Below are positions 7,417 to 16,189 of a DNA stretch of 64,000 nucleotides, in pieces. The DNA is from SSF53 sp036170535. Lineage in GTDB: Bacteria; Spirochaetota; Leptospiria; Leptospirales; Leptonemataceae. The notes under the pieces were generated by a model. That model did no database searches, was not told the origin of the DNA, and saw only the letters and a list, made by a program, of their open reading frames with translations. Location of the stretch: the NCBI GenBank assembly GCA_036170535.1, contig JAVHPJ010000224.1, positions 1 to 64,000 on the forward strand, given 5' to 3'. A program made the position numbers and the translations under genes. Each line of letters opens with the position of its first letter. The stretch's first letter is position 1.

Positions 7417-8190
7417 TCAGGCCGGCGTCGGGCGCCAGCAGAGCACTTCGATGTTGCGCACAAAATGCAATAGCTCCGGCGCGGGCGCGAGATCAAAGCC
7501 GACAGGACGCGCCATTGTATTTATCGCGATTCGCGCGCGCGCGGGTTGCAGGGGCCAGGGACCGTGCTGGATTTCGCCGACCCACACGCGGGAATTCTTG
7601 AAATCGTACGAGAACAAACGATAACGTTCGGTCAGCCAGTGTTCCAGGCTTCCGGGCTGTGAGTAATATACCGGGCCGGCGGGCGCATACTCCGCGACAA
7701 AATCCGCAGCGACCGGCAATCCGTTTGCATCGTTGACAGCATGTCGCCGAAAGCTGCTGTAGCGCACCGGATCGCCGCCGTGATTCAGCCGCATGCGCGC
7801 ATATTCGTAAGGCAGATAAAACCACGCGCGACCCAACGCGCAGCCGACCGGATTGGCCGCATCCAGGCTGAAAAAAAATACGCCGGGCTCGCCCTTGTAT
7901 TTTACGTAGGTGCGCACATTTAACTCGGGAAAGGCGGAGATCCAGGGCGCGGCGGGCGTACAGAAAAACCGAATGTTCTCCATGCGAAAGGGCACGACCG
8001 CCAACCACGCGCGGCCGTGCTCGTCGAGATCCAGCTCCAGCTCGCGCGGAATGCAGGCGCGCAGGGCTGAGGGATCCACGCTCCAGTGGGCGAACAACAA
8101 ATCGCACCAGTGCTGGCGCATGATCCACTGGCCGGACGGCCGGGGATAGGGACGATGCGCGGTTTGCGCCAGTATTTCGCGTGATCGCAT
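7417..8190 (-). CDS. DUF2071 (YqjF-like) protein
   Basis: A 257-residue soluble protein of the DUF2071/YqjF family. Typical features are RQHWCDLLFAHWSVD near the N terminus, LAVVPFRMENIRF, FPELNVRTYVKYKGEPGVFFFSLDA in pieces, and LTERYRLFSYD. The family is related in fold to acetoacetate decarboxylase-like proteins, but its function is unknown. It is followed on the same strand by the GT-C-like gene, and no operon partner explains its role. Confidence 0.75.
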   Translation of the reverse strand: MRSREILAQTAHRPYPRPSGQWIMRQHWCDLLFAHWSVDPSALRACIPRELELDLDEHGRAWLAVVPFRMENIRFFCTPAAPWISAFPELNVRTYVKYKGEPGVFFFSLDAANPVGCALGRAWFYLPYEYARMRLNHGGDPVRYSSFRRHAVNDANGLPVAADFVAEYAPAGPVYYSQPGSLEHWLTERYRLFSYDFKNSRVWVGEIQHGPWPLQPARARIAINTMARPVGFDLAPAPELLHFVRNIEVLCWRPTPA

Positions 8191-8232
8191 AAAGCCGCAG
8201 TTCGGGATAAATTCTAAACGCGCCGCCGCGTT

Positions 8233-9003
8233 TCAGGGACTATTTGTTTCCAGGGCGGCCGGCTTGCCGTCTCTTTTTTTGGCAAACGGCGCAACCAGGG
8301 CGGCGCAGGCGATGAGCGTCGCCAGTTCCATCCAGATGAGGCGCTGCGGCCAGGGCCCCAACAAATTCACCGGCGTGGGGTTCAAGGTGTCCTGCGAAAT
8401 GAACATATAGTTGGAGTCCAGCGCCGCATTCACCATCAGAAGAAGTATTCCAAATATATTTATAAATATCATAAATCGAAGCAGAGAGCGCCAGGTCGGC
8501 CGATAGCCGTGCGCCAGGACCAAATACAACGGAGCGTAAATAATGGCGGCGTGAATCACAAAATAGTTCCAGTACCGAAAATGCGGAAAGTCGTACCAGA
8601 GTTCCGGAGTCAACAACGCGATCGTGGCGCCGGCCAGACCGGAAAAATATACAATGTCAAAGAGCTTCCGGCTGCCAGATACGAGCATGGGCGCTCCCAG
8701 AATTACGCTCACATCGCAGAGTTGCAGGGGCAGGCTATAGCGCAAATCGCCTTCGCCGGACAACCCGTACCAGACGAGCAGACTGATTTCGCAAATTATG
8801 AGAATGATCGCCAGTCCGTAACGCACCGCGCGGTCGCGGTTCGGGTGCGCAAGCGGATACTGGCGGAGGCGAGGCGTGAGCCACAGCGCGAGTCCTCCGG
8901 CCGCAATACACGCAAGCCCGATCCAGTGACTGGCGCCGAATACGGTGAAGCGACCGGCGTCCTCAAACGTGAACCACGCGGCTAAATCCATCGGCCTCCG
9001 CAT
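8233..9003 (-). CDS. YwaF-type (TIGR02206) integral membrane protein
   Basis: A 256-residue protein with about seven TM helices. It has the conserved pattern of the YwaF/TIGR02206 family: GASHWIGL in the first helix, SLPLQLCDVSVIL in the third, and NAALDSNYMFISQ...GPWPQRL near the C terminus. Function is unknown. Two starts are possible, ATG 9003 (MRRPMDLA) and ATG 8991 (MDLAAWF); the shorter looks as good as the longer. It is a minus-strand neighbour of the M20 peptidase gene. Confidence 0.72.
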   Translation of the reverse strand: MRRPMDLAAWFTFEDAGRFTVFGASHWIGLACIAAGGLALWLTPRLRQYPLAHPNRDRAVRYGLAIILIICEISLLVWYGLSGEGDLRYSLPLQLCDVSVILGAPMLVSGSRKLFDIVYFSGLAGATIALLTPELWYDFPHFRYWNYFVIHAAIIYAPLYLVLAHGYRPTWRSLLRFMIFINIFGILLLMVNAALDSNYMFISQDTLNPTPVNLLGPWPQRLIWMELATLIACAALVAPFAKKRDGKPAALETNSP

Positions 9004-9047
9004 CGCCGCAGACGCGACGAACGCCCGGAAAATTGGAAATGTGAAAC

Positions 9048-10841
9048 TTATTCCATGGCCGGCAAATTGCCAAGGCGTAACATCATTTCCGTAAAGACCT
9101 GCACATCGAACAGAAAGTTGTCGAGCGATTTAAATTCGTTGTCCGTATGGCCCATGTACTTTTGTCCCGGGTGCGAGGGGCCAAAGTTAATGCCGTTCGG
9201 CAATTCGCGCGCCGTCGTGGCGCCGGAAGAGGCGATGGGCTCGGCGCGTTTGCCGCTCACGCCGCCGTAAATTTCCAGCAGGTTCTGAATCCAGGCGCCC
9301 CGGGGACTGCGAAACAGCGGGGCGGCCTGCTCCAGGGTCCACGTGAAGCTCAGGCCCGAGTCGTCTTTGTAGGCCGCAAAACGCGCGGCCAACTGCGCTT
9401 CCAGTTCGGCCGGCGTGCGACCGGTCGGCAGGCGGGTGTTCACGCCGACTTCGACTGCGCCGCCCGCGTCCGCTTGAAACTGCGTGACGGCGAGCGTCAG
9501 CGGGCCCATAAACGGATCGGAGAAGGCGACGCCGAGCGCGCGGCCCACGTAGTCCAGGCCGAAGGTTTCCGAGACAAAGCGCGCTGCGGCCAGCCACGCG
9601 GATTCGGCAAACGGAGTTTCCGCCGCGAGCCGATGCAGGATGCGCGCCAGCACGGGCGCGGGATTCGCCCCTTGCTCCGGAACGGACGAATGCGCCGAAA
9701 CTCCGCGGACGGTAAGCAGGACGCGCCCGCTTTGCACGCGAATTTCGGCGGAAAAATCATCCGGCAAATCCTCCAGGACTTCATCCGCGACGCGGCGCGT
9801 CTGATCCGCCAGCGCTTGCGGATCCGGCGTTTCCATTTCCGCCAGCGCGGCCGCCGGGATTTGATTAATCGCCTGCGCGCCCTGCATGCGCACGACGCGC
9901 GCGGCGCCGTTGGCTGCGTGCTGCGCGGATGCGCGCGAAGCGCGAAAGCGCACGCGCAGCGCCCCGAAGCCTTTTTCCGCCGTCACGGCGGGATACGAAC
10001 TATCGAGCCCGATGTTGTAAGCCGGCAATGCAAATCGTTGTTTGTACCAATGGATGCCTTCGCCGCCGGTTTCTTCCGTGGTTTCGATCATCAGGCGAAT
10101 GCCGCGCTTGAGCGGCAAACCCGACTCGCGAATCACAAACATGGAATACAGCGCGGCGACAATCGAGCCCTTGTCGTCCTCCGCGCCGCGGCCGTAGATT
10201 TTTCCGTCGAGCACGGTCATGCGAAAGGGGTCGAGCGGGCGGCCGTCCGGGAAGCCCCACGATTCGGCCAGCGCCGGCACCACGTCTACGTGCGCATACA
10301 CGCCCAGTTCTTCCGGCGTTGCGCCGCGCAGGCGCACCACAAAGATGCGGTTGCCGGCGTTTTCAAACTCAAGACCCAGCGCGCGCGCCTGACGCTCGAG
10401 GACGCGACCGGCGGCGCGGATCGCCGGATTTTCGTGGGGCGCAATGCGATCGCGCCGATAAGTCGGAATAGCGATCAGTTCCGCGAGGGCGGCGAGCATT
10501 TCCGGTTGATAACGCGTCCGGGCGTACACGCCCATAAGACGATACAGCGCGCGGGTTTCCAGTTCGTTTAGAGTTTCGCCGCGCAACCGGCTTGCGGCGA
10601 TCATACGCGTGAAGGCGTCGGGGCCGTCGCTTGCGACGCGTCGCAAGAACTCCTCGATCGATTGGGGGCGTTCCGTGTGGAATTGCGCGTGCAAATCTTG
10701 CAGTTCTGCCGGACCGGGCGGACCGGCGCTGGCGCAAGCGGCGAGCCCGAGCGCGAACAAAATCGAAACTACGCGAACGAACCGGCGCGCGCCAGTCGTG
10801 CGCCCGTCGCCCGGAATCAACCAGCCGCGATTTTTCCCCAT
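9048..10841 (-). CDS. M20-family metallopeptidase lipoprotein (PepV-like dipeptidase)
   Basis: A 597-residue zinc peptidase likely anchored as a lipoprotein: signal FVRVVSILFALGLAAC (Cys36). Metal and catalytic motifs are YAHVDVVP (His and catalytic Asp), YGRGAEDDKG (bridging Asp), TTEETGGEG (general-base and metal Glu) and a late MGHTDNEF (final His). The layout with PNGINFGP near the C terminus resembles PepV-type dipeptidases. The start is set at ATG 10841, just before the signal peptide; the frame continues upstream to 11084 but that part is Arg/Pro-rich and overlaps the next gene. Eleven bases separate it from the upstream hydrolase gene. Confidence 0.85.
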   Translation of the reverse strand: MGKNRGWLIPGDGRTTGARRFVRVVSILFALGLAACASAGPPGPAELQDLHAQFHTERPQSIEEFLRRVASDGPDAFTRMIAASRLRGETLNELETRALYRLMGVYARTRYQPEMLAALAELIAIPTYRRDRIAPHENPAIRAAGRVLERQARALGLEFENAGNRIFVVRLRGATPEELGVYAHVDVVPALAESWGFPDGRPLDPFRMTVLDGKIYGRGAEDDKGSIVAALYSMFVIRESGLPLKRGIRLMIETTEETGGEGIHWYKQRFALPAYNIGLDSSYPAVTAEKGFGALRVRFRASRASAQHAANGAARVVRMQGAQAINQIPAAALAEMETPDPQALADQTRRVADEVLEDLPDDFSAEIRVQSGRVLLTVRGVSAHSSVPEQGANPAPVLARILHRLAAETPFAESAWLAAARFVSETFGLDYVGRALGVAFSDPFMGPLTLAVTQFQADAGGAVEVGVNTRLPTGRTPAELEAQLAARFAAYKDDSGLSFTWTLEQAAPLFRSPRGAWIQNLLEIYGGVSGKRAEPIASSGATTARELPNGINFGPSHPGQKYMGHTDNEFKSLDNFLFDVQVFTEMMLRLGNLPAME

Positions 10842-10851
10842 GCTCGAAACC

Positions 10852-11835
10852 TCAAACCTTGAGCGCGCCAAAGGCGTCCGTAATGGCCGCGCGATACTGA
10901 TCCAGATGAAAGAGTACGGCGCCCACATGACCGCTGTGAATCCAGCGCGCCGCGGCCGCGGGCCAGTGACTTTGAAGAATGCGCGCCGAATACGCCGGCA
11001 CGTAGCCGTCCTCTTCCGCCGCGAGCAAGACGGCCGCGGAGCAATCCGCCGGAGCGGGACGTCGCCGGATATCGCCCTGTTCAAGCAGCTTTCCGAGCCA
11101 CGCCGCGGCGTCTTCGTCGTGCGGCAGGTCGCGTCGCAAGGCCTCCCAATCTATAGAATGTTTGAGTGCGCCTTCCAAAAATACCGGGCCCGGCGAATGC
11201 GGCGCAAGATAACTCGCGGTGGCCACACGAAAGTCGAGCAGCTGGGCGACGTGCGCCGCAATCAGCCCGCCCATGCTTATGCCGCACAGGCCGATGCGTC
11301 GATACTCGCGGTCGCGCAGATACAGCGCGAGCGCGCGGCCTTCTTCAATTGAGGCAAGCGACAGCTTCATGAAGTCGGCGACAGTATCCAGATAGGGACC
11401 AAACTGGCCGATCGGACGCCGCCGTCCGTAGTACGGATTTTCGAGAATCAGGCTGCCGTAACCGCGCGCGAGCAGGGGCAGTCCGACGAAGAGCGCGCGT
11501 TTTTCGTAGCCTTCATCGGCGGTGGCGGCGAACTGGATCAGTATCGGCGTGTCTTTGCTTGCGCCGGCCGGCAGGGTCAGTTGCACCCAGGCGCGGCGGC
11601 TTTCTACGGGCAGGCGTTCGTGCAGCGGCGAGAGAAACGAGCCCGCCCGCACGCGAAACAGCCCAAAGTGATAGTCTTCTTCCCAGCGGATTTCCGCCGG
11701 CGTGTGCGCGCCGGACCTGGATTGGAGTTTTGCAAAGTCGTTCAGAAACTCGCGATCGCCGACGCCGCCGCGAAAGAACTTAAATGCGCCCTGCAAACCG
11801 CCGGCGATGGAATCGAGCGCGCTCACCTGAGTCAT
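10852..11835 (-). CDS. Alpha/beta hydrolase of the ABHD18 (DUF2048) type
   Basis: A 327-residue alpha/beta hydrolase. The nucleophile elbow GISMGGL and the family-typical LILENPYYGRRRPIGQ are present, with a late SGHVGAV that could hold the catalytic His. The start is ATG 11835 (MTQVSALDS); a much longer open frame upstream is antisense to the rhodanese gene and has no coding character. Substrate is unknown. It is probably co-transcribed with the M20 peptidase gene downstream (10-bp gap). Confidence 0.75.
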   Translation of the reverse strand: MTQVSALDSIAGGLQGAFKFFRGGVGDREFLNDFAKLQSRSGAHTPAEIRWEEDYHFGLFRVRAGSFLSPLHERLPVESRRAWVQLTLPAGASKDTPILIQFAATADEGYEKRALFVGLPLLARGYGSLILENPYYGRRRPIGQFGPYLDTVADFMKLSLASIEEGRALALYLRDREYRRIGLCGISMGGLIAAHVAQLLDFRVATASYLAPHSPGPVFLEGALKHSIDWEALRRDLPHDEDAAAWLGKLLEQGDIRRRPAPADCSAAVLLAAEEDGYVPAYSARILQSHWPAAAARWIHSGHVGAVLFHLDQYRAAITDAFGALKV

Positions 11836-11952
11836 GAATGGCTCCTGCTCGGGCGCGGGAAATCGACGCCCGGACAAAGCCTGAGCCGGCCGCGCGGGAT
11901 GTAAAGAGGAACCGCACGCAACTGCGCGCGGTCGGGGCGGAAATATCTTTAC

Positions 11953-12354
11953 ATGCGTAAAATGGCGCCGTTTGGTCGCCGCATGGAACACTCGCCTGGT
12001 TTTGAGCGCCTGGTTGCGGATGTGAAGCCGCGCATACGCGAGCTGAGCGTTATGGAAGTGCGCGATCGTTTGCAGAAAAATTCGGACTTTGTTTTGCTCG
12101 ATGTGCGCGAGCAGGATGAATGGGCCGTCGGCCGGATTCCCGGCGCCGTTTACCTGGGGCGCGGCGTGCTTGAGCGCGACATCGAGGCGCAAATTCCCGA
12201 CGCAAAGCGTGAAATCGCGCTCTACTGCGGCGGCGGCTATCGCTCCGCGTTGGCCGCGGACAATCTTCAAAAAATGGGCTACACGAACGTTTTTTCTATG
12301 GCCGGCGGAATCCGCGCCTGGCGCGCAGCGGGTCTGCCGGAGGAGCGTCCATGA
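11953..12354 (+). CDS. Single-domain rhodanese-like protein
   Basis: A 133-residue rhodanese domain with the persulfide-forming Cys92 in YCGGGYRS and typical LLDVREQDEW and GRIPGAVYLGRG motifs. It probably transfers sulfane sulfur, with the acceptor unknown. Alternative starts are ATG 11962 and ATG 11983 (MEHSPGF). It is the first gene of a tightly coupled trio: its TGA overlaps the next ATG. Confidence 0.85.
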   Translation: MRKMAPFGRRMEHSPGFERLVADVKPRIRELSVMEVRDRLQKNSDFVLLDVREQDEWAVGRIPGAVYLGRGVLERDIEAQIPDAKREIALYCGGGYRSALAADNLQKMGYTNVFSMAGGIRAWRAAGLPEERP

Positions 12355-12962
12355 CGCCGACGCTGCGTGTTTACCTCGCCGGTCCCGAAGTGTTTCTGCG
12401 AGATCCATACGCCGCGGGCGCCGAAAAAAAGCGCCTGTGTGCGACCTATGGCTTTGAAGGCTGTTTCCCGCTCGATAATACGCTTGATCTGGCCGGCATT
12501 TCTCCGCGCGCGGCTGGACTCCGAATTGCGCAGGCCAACGAGGCGCTCATGCAGGCGTGCGATCTGATCATCGCCAACATGACGCCGTTTCGCGGCCCCA
12601 GCATGGATCCGGGCACGGCGTACGAAATGGGTTTTATGCGCGCGTTGGGCAAGCCGGTGTTCGGCTATACGAACTCCGCGTCGCCGTATGCTGAGCGCGT
12701 TCTGGAATTTTACGCCGGACAGTATGCGACGCGCGGCGACGGTTCCCGCGAAGATCCCGAGGGCAATCAAATCGAAGAATTTGAGCTCTGCGACAATCTA
12801 ATGATGGCGGCGGCTGTTGAGCTGAGCGGGGCGCCCGTCGCAATACAGTCCGCACCGCGCGAGGGACGGTACACGGATTTGCGCGCATTTGAGCAGACGC
12901 TCGCCGCGGCCGCGGCGCAACTGCGCGGCGGTGCGCCGCATGACGTTGGAAAGCGAAGATGA
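12351..12962 (+). CDS. Nucleoside 2-deoxyribosyltransferase
   Basis: A 203-residue enzyme of the nucleoside 2-deoxyribosyltransferase family, which swaps bases between deoxynucleosides. YLAGPEVFL at the N terminus, MTPFRGPSMDPGTAYEMGF with the probable catalytic Glu, and ALGKPVFGY are the recognisable family blocks. It overlaps the rhodanese gene by ATGA and the MORN gene by four bases, so all three are likely translated from one message. The reason for this combination is not clear. Confidence 0.85.
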   Translation: MTPTLRVYLAGPEVFLRDPYAAGAEKKRLCATYGFEGCFPLDNTLDLAGISPRAAGLRIAQANEALMQACDLIIANMTPFRGPSMDPGTAYEMGFMRALGKPVFGYTNSASPYAERVLEFYAGQYATRGDGSREDPEGNQIEEFELCDNLMMAAAVELSGAPVAIQSAPREGRYTDLRAFEQTLAAAAAQLRGGAPHDVGKRR

Positions 12963-13399
12963 ATGCGCATAAGCCGTATGAATGGCGGCAGTCGGAGCGC
13001 CGGCTGGCGTTTCTTTGCGCCCGTCTGTTTGGCGTCCTGGTTTTCGTACTTTCGCCGGGATGCATGAGCGAGTCTGCGGCGCCGGCGCAACTCTGCATTG
13101 AAGGCGACTGCGCGTCCGGCCGCGGCCGGCGTGCGGACTACGTTCGACTCTATGAAGGCGAGTTTAAAGACGGCGCGCCCCACGGCCAGGGTCGCATGCG
13201 CTGGTCGGACGGACGCGAATATGAAGGCGAGTGGCGTGCGGGCGAGCCCGCTGGCGCGGGTCTGTATCGTTTTCCCGACGGAGCGGAATACGAAGGCGGC
13301 GTGCGCGGCGGACGTCCCAATGGACGCGGTCGCATGCGCTTCCCGGACGGCCGCGTTCTGGACGGAGTATTTGAAGAAGGCTACTTTGTGGGCCCCTGA
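12959..13399 (+). CDS. MORN-repeat lipoprotein
   Basis: A 146-residue probable lipoprotein: hydrophobic FLCARLFGVLVFVLSPGC (Cys35), then three MORN repeats (about residues 63-140) of the form YEGEFKDGAPHGQGRMRWSDG. MORN repeats form a curved beta-sheet and commonly act in membrane or protein binding. The start ATG overlaps the stop of the deoxyribosyltransferase gene. Confidence 0.8.
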   Translation: MNAHKPYEWRQSERRLAFLCARLFGVLVFVLSPGCMSESAAPAQLCIEGDCASGRGRRADYVRLYEGEFKDGAPHGQGRMRWSDGREYEGEWRAGEPAGAGLYRFPDGAEYEGGVRGGRPNGRGRMRFPDGRVLDGVFEEGYFVGP

Positions 13400-13416
13400 A
13401 TTATCGCGCGACGCTT

Positions 13417-13674
13417 TCAGTCGTCGCCTTCGGGAATGCCGCAATTGTTTTCATCGCCGGATCCGGCCGAGGCGCAGGCGTCCGGCGGCGTTGGATTGCG
13501 AAAGACCACGCCGGCGGCAACGAGCGCATAAAGCAGGGCGGCCGTCTCTGAAGACCGACTATCTTCCGTTGTGCAACGCACCGGCGTAAGACTGAAAGCC
13601 GAAAGAATCGCGAGAGCGGCGCAAGGGATTCGCACGCCGCAGCGCCGCCTGCCGTGCGTAAAACGCAACTCCAT
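13417..13674 (-). CDS. Small putative lipoprotein
   Basis: An 85-residue frame starting MELRFTHGRRRCGVRIP, with a positive N-region, a hydrophobic stretch (LAILSAFSL) and a possible lipobox Cys (PVRC). A short mature part rich in Asp, Cys and Ser ends PEGDD. The hydrophobic TAALLYALVAAGVVF may be a membrane segment. It lies convergent to the MORN gene and divergent from the PLD-like gene. No family is recognised and there is no strong Shine-Dalgarno; it could be spurious. Confidence 0.4.
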   Translation of the reverse strand: MELRFTHGRRRCGVRIPCAALAILSAFSLTPVRCTTEDSRSSETAALLYALVAAGVVFRNPTPPDACASAGSGDENNCGIPEGDD

Positions 13675-13793
13675 TTCGTGCGAAATGCTGAAACTGTAAC
13701 GCCAAATGCGAAACTGACGCAATTTACGAATTCCCCGCCCTGATCGTCAGTGAGTTGTAATCTGACTGTAAAACGTGCGCGCAAAAGTATGGC

Positions 13794-16184
13794 GTGCGTT
13801 CTGTTCGATGCCTCGCTTGCATGCTGACCGGCCTGTTGCTGGCCGCGGTCGCAGGTTGCCGAAACGACCAGGATCCGTACGACCTGGCCGCTCTTCTGAC
13901 AGGCGGCGAAGTTCCCGCCTTTACGCTCGATTTTTCCGGCGTCGGCGTTCAGAATCGCGGCGGCGAAATGGAGGCTGCGCTGCTCGGCGTCATCCATCTT
14001 TCGCAGAATACGCTCTATTGCGCCTTCGAAGATTTGAGTCTGCCCGTAGTCGCGGAGGCCCTCCATTTAGCCAGGCTGCGCAATGTCGATGTGCGCATCG
14101 GCCTGGATGCCGATCAGGCGCAGGGCTACAGTGAGCGTATCTACGGCCCCCGCATTGGCGATCGGATCATCGCCGGCAACGCCGGCAGCGGGCGCGTCAG
14201 CATGAATGTGTGTGTCGGCGATCGTAAGCGCGTTTTTGTCGCCGGATCCCCGCCGACGCGCGCCGGCTTTTATCTGCAAAGTTCCTTCTGGGCCTACGCC
14301 CAGAGCGACCCGGAAGAAGGCGTCGCCCGCAAGTTCAACTCGGTCATGGATCTGGTGATCAATCGCTCGTTCGGATCCACCAAGCAGCGCCTGGATCGCC
14401 GCAATTATTACCTGACCGGCGATCTGGATGTCGGGATATACTCGGCCCCCGAAGAGTCGCCGTTGGAATTTATGGCCCCGCGCGCGTATGAAGCGCAACG
14501 TTCGGTGCGCATCTACTCCAGCGAGTTCTTCGCTTCCAAAAGCGACAGCTCCAGCGACCTGCGTGAGAGCGGCGATCTGGCGTATGATACGCTGAACGGC
14601 CGCGCGGGACTGCGGATGATTCTCGGTTCGTCCAGCGCATACATGACGCCGGATGAAAATTCCGACGTGGAGACGAATGAAGGCAATTCACTGCGGTATC
14701 TCTTAAATCGCGGGCAGGACGTGCGCGTCGCGGGCGGCGAGTGGGCGCGTTCCGGGATCAGTTTGATGTTGATCGATCAGGAGTCGGCCCGGCCCATGCT
14801 GGCCATCGGTTCGTTTCCGTTCAGTGCAAAATCCAACTCCGCGCACGACGGATTTATGTTTGTTATCGAGGATCGGGAGCTGGCCGATCGCGCGCTGGCT
14901 TTTTTCGAGTCGCTGGCGGGCCGCTCGATTTCGGTCGCCGGTTCGAGCGCGGTCGCAGCGCCGCTCGGTCTGGAAGTAGTGATTTCTGAAATCAACTGGA
15001 TGGGCGGCTATCGCGCCGATCTGAGCGGCACGAATTTCGAATACTTTGAGCTGTATTCCAATGCGGCCGCGCCCTTGCACCTGGGCGGCTGGACCTTTGA
15101 GTGCGGCGCGGCGGGCGCCTTCACCACAATCGCGACGTTGCCGCAGGGCCTGGTCATCGGACCGGGGCAGTACATGGTCTTTACCGATGATTCTTCCTCA
15201 AACTTGATTCTCGATACGGCGCACGCCCGGCCCGACTTCGGTTCTTCCGACGAGATCAATAACACAACGACCGATCAGTGTCGGCTGCGCGATGCAAGCG
15301 GGACGGTCGTTGATCTCGCCGGCGAAACCGGGCTGCCATTTTCCGGTCGCAGCGACGCCTACGGCCTGAATGATGCGAGCGCCTTTATTCGCCGGTCCAT
15401 GGAACGCATTAATCTGGCCGCGCGCGGCGATTCAGTCTCCAATTGGAGTACGAACACCGGCCTGGCCTACGAACAAAATTTGAATATTGGCGCTGAATTT
15501 TTGGATCGAAGTTACGGAACCCCCGGCTTGCCCAATACGGTCGGCGTGACCCCCGGCGCAGGACCGCGCCCGATCGGGCAGCTGGCGCGCGCAGACGAAA
15601 AACTGCTGGTCTGGGAAACGAACTACGACACGTCTCCCAACGACGATACGAACGACGAATACGTCGAGATTCTGAACAACTCCGACGAAACCATCAATCT
15701 TGCCGGCGGCGAACTGTGGTATATGAACACGACCCCGACCGCCTCGCGCATCATCACGTTTGGCGCAGTGCAACTGCAGCCCGGCGCCGTGTTGATCGTA
15801 ATCAGCAATAATACGGCCGGCAATGTGCAGGGCGCGGCGGTTTGCAGCGGCATTCACCAGCACGCGGACGGCGCCAGCGTGTCCATGTCCAACACCGGCG
15901 GCACGGCGCTCTTGCTGCGCGCGGGCAAGGGCTCCACGGGCGCTACCGCGACCTTCCTGCAAGGCGCGGGCCTCGCGGGACTGAACAGCGACGCTGACAT
16001 TCTCGATTTTGTCGGCTGGGAAACGGCGACGCTGGCCGAGACAGGGGCCGCCAACGCGGGAGCGACAGCGGATCGATCGATCAGTCGATCGATCGCGCAG
16101 TCGGCGGCCAATCGCGATACGAACAACAATGCAGCGGATTTTGCCGTGAGCGCCGCCGGGAACGGAACGCCCTGCGTTCCTTAA
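13794..16184 (+). CDS. Lipoprotein with degenerate PLD-like region and two lamin-tail domains
   Basis: A 796-residue exported protein (signal ending AVAGC, Cys22). Residues about 50-370 look like two phospholipase-D repeats by comparison with the last gene of the cluster, but neither repeat keeps the HxKx4D motif: the first corresponds to MNVCVGDRKRVFVAG and the second to ISLMLIDQESARPML. Two lamin-tail (LTD) domains follow: ISEINW...EYFELYSN (about 392-500) and VWETNY...EYVEILNN (about 602-690). The GTG at 13794 gives a normal signal peptide; ATG 13821 would remove its positive N-region. A structural or binding role seems likelier than catalysis. Confidence 0.72.
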   Translation: MRSVRCLACMLTGLLLAAVAGCRNDQDPYDLAALLTGGEVPAFTLDFSGVGVQNRGGEMEAALLGVIHLSQNTLYCAFEDLSLPVVAEALHLARLRNVDVRIGLDADQAQGYSERIYGPRIGDRIIAGNAGSGRVSMNVCVGDRKRVFVAGSPPTRAGFYLQSSFWAYAQSDPEEGVARKFNSVMDLVINRSFGSTKQRLDRRNYYLTGDLDVGIYSAPEESPLEFMAPRAYEAQRSVRIYSSEFFASKSDSSSDLRESGDLAYDTLNGRAGLRMILGSSSAYMTPDENSDVETNEGNSLRYLLNRGQDVRVAGGEWARSGISLMLIDQESARPMLAIGSFPFSAKSNSAHDGFMFVIEDRELADRALAFFESLAGRSISVAGSSAVAAPLGLEVVISEINWMGGYRADLSGTNFEYFELYSNAAAPLHLGGWTFECGAAGAFTTIATLPQGLVIGPGQYMVFTDDSSSNLILDTAHARPDFGSSDEINNTTTDQCRLRDASGTVVDLAGETGLPFSGRSDAYGLNDASAFIRRSMERINLAARGDSVSNWSTNTGLAYEQNLNIGAEFLDRSYGTPGLPNTVGVTPGAGPRPIGQLARADEKLLVWETNYDTSPNDDTNDEYVEILNNSDETINLAGGELWYMNTTPTASRIITFGAVQLQPGAVLIVISNNTAGNVQGAAVCSGIHQHADGASVSMSNTGGTALLLRAGKGSTGATATFLQGAGLAGLNSDADILDFVGWETATLAETGAANAGATADRSISRSIAQSAANRDTNNNAADFAVSAAGNGTPCVP

Positions 16185-16189
16185 ATTCC

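Noticed and set aside
9147..10571. Plus-strand open frame of 474 codons
   Set aside because: Antisense to the M20 peptidase gene; the composition is that of a reversed coding strand.
10842..11084. Possible 81-residue N-terminal extension of the M20 peptidase
   Set aside because: Arg/Pro-rich, overlaps the ABHD18 gene, and would bury the lipoprotein signal beginning at ATG 10841.
11836..12408. Possible 191-residue N-terminal extension of the ABHD18-like hydrolase
   Set aside because: Antisense to the rhodanese gene and without family similarity; ATG 11835 gives a normal start.
13401..14066. Minus-strand open frame of 221 codons
   Set aside because: It overlaps both the small lipoprotein frame and the 5' part of the PLD-like gene, starts within that gene in antisense, and has no signal or domain.
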